DNA from: JACVRW01 sp034664085
Lineage (GTDB): Bacteria; Actinomycetota; Thermoleophilia; Solirubrobacterales; Thermoleophilaceae
Direction: 5' to 3'
Assembly (NCBI GenBank): GCA_034664085.1
Contig: JAXDII010000077.1
Location: 3,202-67,201 of the forward strand
Length of the DNA: 64,000 nt
Positions 47,669 through 55,444 of this stretch are shown in pieces. The notes under the pieces are model-generated. The model ran no database searches, was not told where the DNA came from, and saw only the letters and a program-made list of their open reading frames with translations. The position numbers were made by a program, and so were the translations under genes. Each line of letters starts with the position of its first letter. The first letter of the stretch is position 1.

Positions 47669-49321
47669 GTGGCTGCTCCCGCCCGACCCATGACCGACGC
47701 CGAGCGCTGGTACCGCGAGCGCTACGCCAGCACCCCCGAGCGGGACGCCCTGTTCTCGACGCTGAGCGGCGACCCCGTGGAGCCGGTCTACGGGCCCGAC
47801 GACGTGGGGCCGTTCGACGAGCGGATCGGCTTCCCGGGCGAGTTCCCGTTCACGCGCGGCGTGTATCCGTCGATGTACCGCGGCCGCCTGTGGACGATGC
47901 GCCAGTTCGCCGGCTTCGGCACGGCGGAGGAGACCAACGAGCGCTTCCGCTACCTGCTCGACCACGGCCAGACCGGGCTGTCGACGGCGTTCGACATGCC
48001 GTCGCTCATGGGCCACGACTCCGACCACGCCCGCTCGGAGGGCGAGGTCGGCCGCGAGGGCGTCGCGATCGACACGCTCGACGACATGGAGACGCTGTTC
48101 GGCGGGATCGACATGGGGGTGGTGTCGACCTCGATGACGATCAACGCTCCCGCCGCACTGATGCTCGCCTTCTACGTGGTCGCGGCCGAGCGCCAGGGCA
48201 TCGGCCCGGAGCGGCTGGCGGGGACGATCCAGACCGACATCCTCAAGGAGTACATCGCTCAGAAGGAGTGGTGCTTTCCGATCGACCCGGCCATGCGGCT
48301 GGTGACGGACATGGTCGAGTTCTGCTCCGAGCGGATGCCGCGCTGGCACCCGATCAGCATCAGCGGCTACCACATCCGCGAGGCCGGCTCGACGGCCCAG
48401 CAGGAGCTCGCGTTCACGCTCAAGGACGGCTTCACATACGTCGAGCACGCCCTCGAGCGCGGACTCGCCGTTGACGACTTCGCCCCGCGCCTGTCGTTCT
48501 TCTTCAACGCCCACATCGACTTCTTCGAGGAGATCGCCAAGTACCGCGCCGCCCGGCGGATCTGGGCGCGCGAGCTGCGTGACACCTACGGCGCGAAGGA
48601 CGAGCGCTCTTTGCTGATGCGCTTCCACACCCAGACCGCGGGCGTGTCGCTGACCGCGCAGCAGCCGCTCAACAACATCGTGCGGACAACGACGGAGGCG
48701 CTCTCGGCGGTGCTCGGCGGCACGCAGTCGCTGCACACCAACTCGTTCGACGAGGCGCTCGCCCTGCCGACCGAGGAGGCGGTGCGGGTGGCCCTGCGCA
48801 CGCAGCAGGTGATCGCCCACGAGACCGGGGTGACCAGCACGATCGACCCGCTGGGCGGCTCCTACTTCGTCGAGGCGCTGACCGACCGCATGGAGGAGGC
48901 CGCCTATCGCTACTTCGAGCGCATCGACGAGCTCGGCGGCATGGTCGAGGCGGTCAAGCAGAACTATCCACAGCGCGAGATCGCGGACGCCGCCTTCCAG
49001 CTCCAGGAGGAGATCGAGCGCGATCAGCGCATCGTCGTCGGCGTGAACCGCTACCAGCAGTCCGAGGACCGCCAGGTCGAGCTTCTCCGGATCCCGCCCG
49101 AGGTCGAGCGCAAGCAGATCGGCCGCGTGCAGGCTGTGCGCGCCGACCGCGACGGCGAGCGCGTCGAGCGGGCGCTCGGCGACCTGCGCGAGGCGGCGGC
49201 GGGCGACCGCAACCTGATGGATCCGCTGCTCGAGGCCACCCGGGCGCGCGCCACCGAGGGCGAGATCGTGCAGTCGCTCCAGCGCGTGTTCGGTACCTAC
49301 ACCGAGACGCCCGTCTTCTAG
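47669..49321 (+). CDS. Methylmalonyl-CoA mutase, large (catalytic) subunit
   Basis: 550 residues, i.e. the substrate barrel without the C-terminal cobalamin domain, as in split MCMs. GLSTAFDMPSLMGHDSDH, STSMTINAPAALMLAFY, HPISISGYHIREAGS, RFHTQTAGVSLTAQQPLNN and LHTNSFDEALALP are diagnostic. With adenosylcobalamin it interconverts methylmalonyl-CoA and succinyl-CoA. The small subunit is encoded at 51378-51776, two unrelated surface-protein genes downstream; MeaB is at 1762-2718. An alternative start is ATG 47690. Confidence 0.95.
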   Translation: MAAPARPMTDAERWYRERYASTPERDALFSTLSGDPVEPVYGPDDVGPFDERIGFPGEFPFTRGVYPSMYRGRLWTMRQFAGFGTAEETNERFRYLLDHGQTGLSTAFDMPSLMGHDSDHARSEGEVGREGVAIDTLDDMETLFGGIDMGVVSTSMTINAPAALMLAFYVVAAERQGIGPERLAGTIQTDILKEYIAQKEWCFPIDPAMRLVTDMVEFCSERMPRWHPISISGYHIREAGSTAQQELAFTLKDGFTYVEHALERGLAVDDFAPRLSFFFNAHIDFFEEIAKYRAARRIWARELRDTYGAKDERSLLMRFHTQTAGVSLTAQQPLNNIVRTTTEALSAVLGGTQSLHTNSFDEALALPTEEAVRVALRTQQVIAHETGVTSTIDPLGGSYFVEALTDRMEEAAYRYFERIDELGGMVEAVKQNYPQREIADAAFQLQEEIERDQRIVVGVNRYQQSEDRQVELLRIPPEVERKQIGRVQAVRADRDGERVERALGDLREAAAGDRNLMDPLLEATRARATEGEIVQSLQRVFGTYTETPVF

Positions 49322-49379
49322 CCCTAGAGCGGGATATAAGGATCCGCCGGACCGATGCCGAATATGTGGGCAGGTCTTC

Positions 49380-50534
49380 ATGTTCCGCCTACCAACCGCC
49401 CTGGCAGCGCTGATCGCGGCGCTGGTGCTCGCACCGGCCGCCCTCGCGGCGTCTGAGGAGGGCGACGCCGGCGATCTGCCGCTCACCGCCCAGGACCTCA
49501 GCGGCGCCTCGGTCGACCGCATCGACGGCAGCCTGGCCGACGGCTCCGACATCGACGTCTACCGGCTCTGCCTGGCCGGCGGCGGCAGCTTCTCCGCCTC
49601 GACGGTCGGTTCGAGCGCGGTCGACACGCAGCTGTTCCTGTTCGACGTGCACGGCTTCGGCGTCTACGCCAACGACGACAGCGACGCCACCAGCCAGTCG
49701 CGGCTGCCCGCAGGGCACGCGCTCACGCCGCTGGCGGGCGGCATCTACCACCTGGCGGTCACGCCCTACAACCGCGACCCCGAGGGCGCGCTCGGGCCGC
49801 TCTTCCCGGATCTCCCGGACGTGACCGGTCCGCTCGGCCTGCCGGCGCTGGCGATCGTCGGCGCCTGGACCGGGCGCCCGGGCGACAGCGGCGACTACAC
49901 GATCCAGCTGACCGGGGCGGCCTGCGCGGCGCCCGACACGACCGCGCCGACGGTGGACCTGCGCAGCCCGCTCGACGGAGCGACGGTGGCGCTCGGCGCC
50001 GCGGTCGAGGTGGACTACTCCTGCGCCGACGAGGCGGGTGGGTCGGGGCTCGCCTCGTGCGTGGGCACGCCCGCCGACGGCTCGCTGCTCGACACCTCGC
50101 AGCACGGGCCGGTTAGCGCCACCGTCACCGCGGTGGACAACGCCGGCAACCAGACCGTGGTCACGCACACGGTCAACGTGGGCCTCGACTTCGGCGGCTT
50201 CTCGCGGCCGGTGCGCAACCGCCCCAGCGTGAACAAGTGGCGGGCCGGCTCGTCCGTGCCGATCCGCTTCAGCCTCGGCGGCGACCAGGGCCTCGACGTG
50301 ATCGCGGAGGGCTGGCCGCAGGTGGCCGAGATCGAGTGCGGCTCGGGCGCGGAGGCCGACACCGGCGCACCCGCGCGGCGCTCCGCCCTCGTCTACTCCT
50401 CGCGGTGGCAGAGGTACGGCTTCTACTGGAAGACGGACAGGCGCTGGGCGGGCAGCTGCCGCCAGCTGCTGCTGAAGCTCAGCGACGGCAGCGTCAAGCG
50501 GGCCGACTTCCGTTTCGCCCGCCACCGGCACTGA
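49380..50534 (+). CDS. Secreted protein with PPC-like and Ig-like (HYR/PxKxD-type) domains
   Basis: 384 residues. Signal peptide (TALAALIAALVLAPAALA|A). Residues ~30-180 form a PPC-like beta domain (DIDVYRLCLAGGGSFSAST, VDTQLFLFDVHGFGVYANDD). Residues ~185-270 carry an Ig-like/HYR repeat (DTTAPTVDLRSPLDGATVALG, VDYSCADEAGGSGLASC). The end contains VNKWRAGSSVPIRFSLGG and a paired-cysteine domain. An exported, probably structural or adhesive protein; no catalytic site seen. AT-rich upstream (GATATAAGGATC, 49336-49347) may hold its promoter. Confidence 0.75.
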   Translation: MFRLPTALAALIAALVLAPAALAASEEGDAGDLPLTAQDLSGASVDRIDGSLADGSDIDVYRLCLAGGGSFSASTVGSSAVDTQLFLFDVHGFGVYANDDSDATSQSRLPAGHALTPLAGGIYHLAVTPYNRDPEGALGPLFPDLPDVTGPLGLPALAIVGAWTGRPGDSGDYTIQLTGAACAAPDTTAPTVDLRSPLDGATVALGAAVEVDYSCADEAGGSGLASCVGTPADGSLLDTSQHGPVSATVTAVDNAGNQTVVTHTVNVGLDFGGFSRPVRNRPSVNKWRAGSSVPIRFSLGGDQGLDVIAEGWPQVAEIECGSGAEADTGAPARRSALVYSSRWQRYGFYWKTDRRWAGSCRQLLLKLSDGSVKRADFRFARHRH

Positions 50535-50581
50535 ACCGAACCTTTTGCAGCCCGCCTGCGTATAGGTAGGCTGATGGCCGC

Positions 50582-51367
50582 ATGAAGCGCCTGGGAGGGA
50601 TCACCGCGCTCTACGCCGTCGTCGCCGCGCTGGCGATAACGGCCCCGCTGTCTGCCTCCGAGGAGCCCGTCGCGCCGGCGCCGGAGGCGACGGTCGCTCC
50701 GGCGCCCGCTCCCGAGGCCGCCCCGGCGCCCGAGGCGCTGCCGCAACCGGAGCCCGCTCCGCAGGCCGCCGTTCCGGCGGAGCCGGCACCGCAGCCCGAG
50801 CCGGCCCCGGCCGCCCCGGCGCCTGAGCCCGCCCCCGCGCCCGAGCCGCAGGTGCTGCGCGACGAGGCGCCCGTGCGCGAGCGCCTCGCGAAAACCAAGG
50901 CCAAGGCCAAGGCCGCGGCCTCCACGAGCGTGACGATCAGCGACTACGAGTTCGCGCCCAGCGCCGTGACGGTCAACGTGGGCGACACCGTCACGTGGAA
51001 CAACGCCGGCCCGACCCCGCACTCGGCTACCGCGACCGATGGCAGCTTCGACACCGGGATCATGGACGACGGCGGGAGCGGCTCGCACACCTTCTCCGAG
51101 GCGGGCACGTTCAGCTACATCTGCACGCCTCACCCGAACATGCAGGGCACGGTCACCGTGCAGGCCACCGCGGCTCAGGACGACACGGGGACGGGGGAGA
51201 GCGGCGGGGAGACGGGCGCCGCGCCGACCGACCCCGCAGCCGACGCGGGGCCGGCGCTGCCGTCGACCGGGATGGACGTCGGCGGCCTCGCGCTGCTCGG
51301 CCTCGCGACGCTCGGACTGGGTGCGTACCTGCGCCGCCGCACGGGCTGGCAGGACGCACAGCGGTAA
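50582..51367 (+). CDS. LPXTG-anchored cupredoxin (blue copper) protein
   Basis: 261 residues. Signal peptide to ~25, an Ala/Pro/Glu-rich spacer (~28-95), a Lys/Ala stretch, then a plastocyanin/azurin-like domain (~110-195): VTISDYEFAPSAVTVNVGDTVTW with copper ligands H147, C181, H184 and M187. LPSTG at 226-230, a membrane helix and RRR complete a sortase sorting signal. Likely a wall-anchored electron carrier or copper-handling protein. TAGGCT at 50567-50572 ends 9 nt before ATG. Confidence 0.88.
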   Translation: MKRLGGITALYAVVAALAITAPLSASEEPVAPAPEATVAPAPAPEAAPAPEALPQPEPAPQAAVPAEPAPQPEPAPAAPAPEPAPAPEPQVLRDEAPVRERLAKTKAKAKAAASTSVTISDYEFAPSAVTVNVGDTVTWNNAGPTPHSATATDGSFDTGIMDDGGSGSHTFSEAGTFSYICTPHPNMQGTVTVQATAAQDDTGTGESGGETGAAPTDPAADAGPALPSTGMDVGGLALLGLATLGLGAYLRRRTGWQDAQR

Positions 51368-51370
51368 TCT
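51365..51370 (+). promoter_or_regulatory. -10-like hexamer TAATCT, leaderless mutase small subunit
   Basis: TAATCT (overlapping the cupredoxin stop) ends 7 nt before GTG 51378. Confidence 0.5.
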
Positions 51371-51377
51371 GCCGCGC

Positions 51378-51776
51378 GTGAACAGCCGAAAGATTCGCGT
51401 CGTGGTCGCCAAGCCGGGCCTCGACGGCCACGACCGCGGGGCGAAGATCATCGCCCGCGCCCTGCGCGACGCCGGCATGGAGGTGATCTACACGGGCCTG
51501 CACCAGACTCCCGAGCAGATCGTCGAGACCGTGCTCCAGGAGGACGCCGACGCCGTGGGCCTGTCGATCCTCTCCGGCGCCCACATGACGCTGGTGCCGC
51601 GGATCGCCGCGCTGCTCAAGAGCGAGGGCGCCGACGACGTCGTCCTCGTGGTGGGCGGCACCATTCCCGGCGACGACATTCCGGAGCTGAAGCAGCTCGG
51701 CGTGTCGGAGGTCTTCACGCCGGGAGCGCCCGTGCAGGGCATCATCGACTTCATCAAGCAGGCCGTACCGGCCTGA
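51378..51776 (+). CDS. Methylmalonyl-CoA mutase, small (cobalamin-binding) subunit
   Basis: 132 residues from GTG 51378. D16-x-H18-x-x-G21 (PGLDGHDRGAK) is the B12 lower-ligand motif, followed by SILSGAHMTL and VVGGTIPGDD, the usual cobalamin-domain loops. It pairs with the 550-residue catalytic subunit at 47669-49321, making a split mutase. A closely related possibility is another split acyl-CoA mutase with this domain architecture. Own leaderless-type promoter. Confidence 0.93.
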   Translation: MNSRKIRVVVAKPGLDGHDRGAKIIARALRDAGMEVIYTGLHQTPEQIVETVLQEDADAVGLSILSGAHMTLVPRIAALLKSEGADDVVLVVGGTIPGDDIPELKQLGVSEVFTPGAPVQGIIDFIKQAVPA

Positions 51777-51797
51777 GCAGTGGCGGAATCCCAGGCG

Positions 51798-51815
51798 ATT
51801 GACTCGTCAGTCAAT
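51798..51815. promoter_or_regulatory. Inverted repeat over etf promoter, candidate TetR-family operator
   Basis: ATTGACT CGTC AGTCAAT is a perfect 7+4+7 dyad. Its TTGACT (51799-51804) doubles as a -35 box, with TAACAT (51820-51825) as -10 at 15 bp. An operator covering the -35 of the etf operon fits repression by a TetR-type fatty-acid regulator; the regulator is not in the window. Confidence 0.6.
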
Positions 51816-51889
51816 GAAGTAACATTGCTCGCGCCGGCGGGCGGGAGCCGCCGTCCGCCGCCCAGGATCAGAAGAAGGAGAAGCTTTCC

Positions 51890-52684
51890 GTGAAGATCTG
51901 CGTCCTCGTGAAAGAGGTGCCCGATGCGGCAGTTGAGAAGCGCATGGACCCGAACTCCAAGCGCCTCGACCGCTCGGGCGAGAAGAATCTGAACCCATTT
52001 GACACGCACGCGATCGAGGCTGCGATGCAGATCCGCGAGGGGGGTGCGGCCGACGTCGATGAGATCGTCGCCGTGACCATGGGGCCGGAGACGGCCTTCC
52101 GCGCGCTGCACAAGGCGGTCTCGCTCGGCGCCGACCGCTCGGTCCACCTGACCGACGAGGCGCTCGCCGGGTCGGACGTGTGCGCGACGGGCTACGCGCT
52201 CGCCAAGGTGCTCGAGGCCGAGTCGCCCGATCTGGTGCTGCTGGGCCAGCAGTCGGACGACGGCGAGTGCTACACGATCGGTGCGGTCGTGGCCGACCAC
52301 CTGAAGATGCCCTCGCTCACGCAGGTCATCAAGATCGACGTCGAGTCCGGCAAGCTGCGCTGCGAGCGCCAGGCCGAGTACGGGTACGACACCGTCGACG
52401 TGGAGCTGCCCGCCGTGATCTCGGTCGGCGACGCCATCAACGAGCCGCGCTACCCGTCGCTCAAGGCGATCATGGGCGCGAAGAAGAAGCAGCTCGACAC
52501 CAAGGCCACCGGCGACGTCGGCATCGAGGCCGACCGCGTCGGCGAGCAGGGGTCGCGCACGCAGGTCCTCGCCATCAACCCCCCGCCCGAGAAGGCCGGC
52601 GGCGAGCTGATCGAGGACGAGGACACGAACGAGACGGTCGCGAAGATCGTCGCCTGGCTCGATGAAAGGAAGCTGCTGGCATGA
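51890..52684 (+). CDS. etfB: Electron transfer flavoprotein, beta subunit
   Basis: 264 residues. MKICVLVKEVPDA start, NPFDTHAIEAAMQ, VTMGPETAFRALHKAVSLGAD and LLGQQSDDGECYTIGAVVAD, the usual ETF-beta blocks binding AMP. Ribosome binding site AAGGAG (51875-51880) 9 nt before GTG 51890. It shuttles electrons from acyl-CoA dehydrogenases to ETF-QO, encoded two genes downstream. It overlaps etfA by 4 bp. Confidence 0.95.
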   Translation: MKICVLVKEVPDAAVEKRMDPNSKRLDRSGEKNLNPFDTHAIEAAMQIREGGAADVDEIVAVTMGPETAFRALHKAVSLGADRSVHLTDEALAGSDVCATGYALAKVLEAESPDLVLLGQQSDDGECYTIGAVVADHLKMPSLTQVIKIDVESGKLRCERQAEYGYDTVDVELPAVISVGDAINEPRYPSLKAIMGAKKKQLDTKATGDVGIEADRVGEQGSRTQVLAINPPPEKAGGELIEDEDTNETVAKIVAWLDERKLLA

Positions 52685-53655
52685 GCATCCTCGTCTACGC
52701 ACTGCACTACCAGGGCGAGTTCAACAAGAACTCGCTCGGCGCCGTCTCCGAGGGCGCCAAGCTCGCCAAGCAGCTCGGCGGCGAAGCCGGCGTCGTCGTG
52801 GTCGGCGAGGGAGACGACCTCACCGACGAGCTCTGCGCGACGCTCGGCCAGTACGGCGCCTCCAAGGTCTACCGCGCCAAGGGACCGGAGGGGCTCGCCC
52901 AGCCGGTCGTCGACGTCATGGCCAAGGTCATCGCCGACGAGGGCTACAAGTACGCGCTGTTCGGCGGCGGCCTGCTCGGCTTCGAGATCGGCGCCGGCCT
53001 CACCGCGCGCCTCGGCGCCGGCGTGACCATGGAGGTCACGGCGGTCAGGGCTCAGGACGGCAAGCTCGTCGCCGAGCGGCCGATCCTGCAGGACTCGGCG
53101 ATCGTCGACGTGGGCTACGTCGGCGAGCCGGGCATCATCATCGGCCGCCTCAACGCCTTCGACATCGCCGAGGGCGGCGAGGGCGCCGCCGAGGTCGTGG
53201 ACGTGGACGTCCAGCTCGAGGCCCATTCGACCAAGGCCGTGATGGTCCAACGCGGCGAGCAGCGCGGCGCGGACGTGAACATCGAGGACGCCGACATCCT
53301 CGTGGCCGGCGGCCGCGGGCTCGGCAAGGCCGAGGGCTTCGAGCAGTGCGAGGCGCTGGCCGAGGCGCTCGGCGGGGCCGTGGCGGCCACGCGTGCCGTG
53401 GTCGACGCCGGCTGGTACCCCTACGCCGCCCAGATCGGCCAGACCGGCAAGACGGTCGCGCCGAAGCTGTACCTGGCGGCGGGCATCTCGGGGGCCATCC
53501 AGCACAAGGTCGGCATGCAGAACTCCGAGAACATCGTCGCGATCAACAAGGACCCGAACGCGCCGATCTTCGAGTTCTCGGACCTCGGCATCATCGGCGA
53601 CCTCAACAAGATCCTGCCGAAGCTGACCGACGCCGTTAAGGAGAAGAAGGGCTAG
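52681..53655 (+). CDS. etfA: Electron transfer flavoprotein, alpha subunit
   Basis: 324 residues. VGEGDDLTDEL near the start and the C-terminal FAD domain AGGRGLG, GWYPYAAQIGQTGKTVAPKLYLAAGISGAIQHKVGM and INKDPNAPIFEFSDLGIIGD. It binds the FAD that carries electrons between acyl-CoA dehydrogenases and ETF-QO. ATGA overlap with etfB, 5 bp gap to the ETF-QO gene. Confidence 0.95.
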   Translation: MSILVYALHYQGEFNKNSLGAVSEGAKLAKQLGGEAGVVVVGEGDDLTDELCATLGQYGASKVYRAKGPEGLAQPVVDVMAKVIADEGYKYALFGGGLLGFEIGAGLTARLGAGVTMEVTAVRAQDGKLVAERPILQDSAIVDVGYVGEPGIIIGRLNAFDIAEGGEGAAEVVDVDVQLEAHSTKAVMVQRGEQRGADVNIEDADILVAGGRGLGKAEGFEQCEALAEALGGAVAATRAVVDAGWYPYAAQIGQTGKTVAPKLYLAAGISGAIQHKVGMQNSENIVAINKDPNAPIFEFSDLGIIGDLNKILPKLTDAVKEKKG

Positions 53656-53660
53656 CCCGC

Positions 53661-55394
53661 ATGAGCACCGCTCCGATCCAGTTCCCGCCGCCCGTCGACT
53701 CCGCCAAGGAGTTCGTCGGGGCCCCCACCGATCCCGAGGACGAGCGGATCGAGGTCGGGATCGCGATCGTGGGCGGCGGCCCGGCCGGGCTGGCGTGCGC
53801 GATCCGGCTGACCCAGCTGCTGGCCGAGGACGAGGCGATGCTGGACTCGCTCGGCGAGGTGCCGATCGCGCTGGTGGAGAAGGGCAAGGGCCCCGGCTCG
53901 CACCTGCTGTCGGGGGCGATGATGAAGCCCTCGGCGATGCAGAAGCTGTTCCCGGACCTCCCCGAGGAGGACTGGCCCACGTACGGCACGGTGGAGAAGG
54001 ACACGCTCTACCTGCTGCCCAACCGCAAGCGGGCGATCCCGCTCAAGCCGACGCCGCCTCCGTTCCGCAACCACGGCAACCACGTGACGTCGGTGGCTCA
54101 GCTCGGCCGCTGGCTCGCTCAGCAGGCCGAGGACGCCGGGGTGTACATCCTCGGCGAGACCGCCGGCGCCAAGCTGCTCGTCGACGACGGGCGCGTGGTC
54201 GGCGTGCGCTCGGGCGACAAGGGCCGCGGCCGCGACGGGCAGGAGCTCTCGAACTTCGAGCCCGGCTCCGACCTGATCGCGAAGGCCACCGTCCTCTGCG
54301 AGGGCACCCAGGGGCACCTCACCGGGGCGGCGATCCGCCACTTCGGCATCGGCTCCGAGGACCCCCAGCAGTGGGAGCTGGGCGTCAAGGAGGTCTGGGA
54401 GGTCGCCAAGCCGCTCGACCGCGTGATCCACACGATGGGCTGGCCGCTGCACTTCGCCGCGAAGTACCGCGAGTTCGGCGGGTCGTTCATCTACCCGATG
54501 GGCGAGGACAAGATCTCGATGGGCCTGGTCGTGGGGCTCGACTACCGCGACGCCCGCTTCTCGGTCCACGACGCCCTCCAGCAGCTCAAGGGGCACCCGC
54601 TCGTCGCGGAGCTGATCGAGGGCGGCAAGCGCGTCGCCTGGGGCGCCAAGACGCTGCCCTCCGGCGGCTACTGGGCGCGGCCACGCCAGCTCTGGGCGCC
54701 CGGCATGGCCCTCTGCGGAGACGGTGCCGGCATGCTCAACGTGCCGACGCTGAAGGGCGTGCACTACGCCATGCACTCCGGCATGTTCGCCGCCGAGGCG
54801 ATCTACGAGCGCCTCAAGGCGAGCGGCTCGTGCGACGACCTCTCCAACTACGCGGCCAAGGTCGAGGGCTCCGAGATCGAGAAGGACACCTACCGCTCGC
54901 GCAACATGCGCCAGCCGTTCGCCAAGGGCTTCCTGGTCGGCGGGGCGATCGCGAACATGATGGAGATCTCCGGAGGGCGCTTCCCCGGCGGTCGCTGGGC
55001 CACTCACGACGACGCCACCGTCGACGTCTTCATCGGGCCCGAGCGCGACTACCCCAAGCCCGACGGCAAGAAGACCTTCGACAAGCTGTCCTCGGTGTTC
55101 GCCACCGGCAACGCCACCCGCGACGACGCGCCGAACCACATCCGCATCCAGGAGAAGGTGCCGCTCGAGGTCGCGCTGATGTGGCAGAACATGTGCCCCG
55201 CGCAGGTCTACGAGGTGCCCGACGAGGAGCTCGAGGCCGCCAGCCAGAACGGCAACGGCAAGCTCGACGGCAAGCACGAGGTCAAGCTGCAGATCACGCC
55301 GTCGAACTGCGTGCAGTGCGGGGCCATCACCGCCAAGGGCGGCCGCCTGACTCCGCCAGAGGGCGGCGACGGCCCCAACTACCAAGCCACCTGA
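53661..55394 (+). CDS. Electron transfer flavoprotein-quinone oxidoreductase (ETF-QO, FixC-like)
   Basis: 577 residues. FAD-binding VGGGPAGLACAIRL, then HLLSGAMMKPSA, GSFIYPMGEDKISMGLVVGLDY and GDGAGMLNVPTLKGVHYAMHSGM; the C-terminal ferredoxin-like domain ends PEGGDGPNY as in canonical ETF-QO. It passes electrons from ETF into the quinone pool. Odd: the [4Fe-4S] cysteines are C512 (MCPAQVYE), C550 and C553, but the fourth, two residues after C553 in the standard CxxCxxC, is Ile556. No other cysteine near that spot is visible. Probably transcribed with etfBA. Confidence 0.93.
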   Translation: MSTAPIQFPPPVDSAKEFVGAPTDPEDERIEVGIAIVGGGPAGLACAIRLTQLLAEDEAMLDSLGEVPIALVEKGKGPGSHLLSGAMMKPSAMQKLFPDLPEEDWPTYGTVEKDTLYLLPNRKRAIPLKPTPPPFRNHGNHVTSVAQLGRWLAQQAEDAGVYILGETAGAKLLVDDGRVVGVRSGDKGRGRDGQELSNFEPGSDLIAKATVLCEGTQGHLTGAAIRHFGIGSEDPQQWELGVKEVWEVAKPLDRVIHTMGWPLHFAAKYREFGGSFIYPMGEDKISMGLVVGLDYRDARFSVHDALQQLKGHPLVAELIEGGKRVAWGAKTLPSGGYWARPRQLWAPGMALCGDGAGMLNVPTLKGVHYAMHSGMFAAEAIYERLKASGSCDDLSNYAAKVEGSEIEKDTYRSRNMRQPFAKGFLVGGAIANMMEISGGRFPGGRWATHDDATVDVFIGPERDYPKPDGKKTFDKLSSVFATGNATRDDAPNHIRIQEKVPLEVALMWQNMCPAQVYEVPDEELEAASQNGNGKLDGKHEVKLQITPSNCVQCGAITAKGGRLTPPEGGDGPNYQAT

Positions 55395-55431
55395 CGGGTC
55401 CTGGGCTGCGAGCCCCCCGGCTGTAATCCCC

Positions 55432-55437
55432 TAGCCT
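55432..55437 (+). promoter_or_regulatory. -10-like hexamer TAGCCT, leaderless gpsA
   Basis: TAGCCT ends 7 nt before an ATC at 55445, the same geometry that other genes here have before ATG or GTG. Confidence 0.5.
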
Positions 55438-55444
55438 GCCCGCC

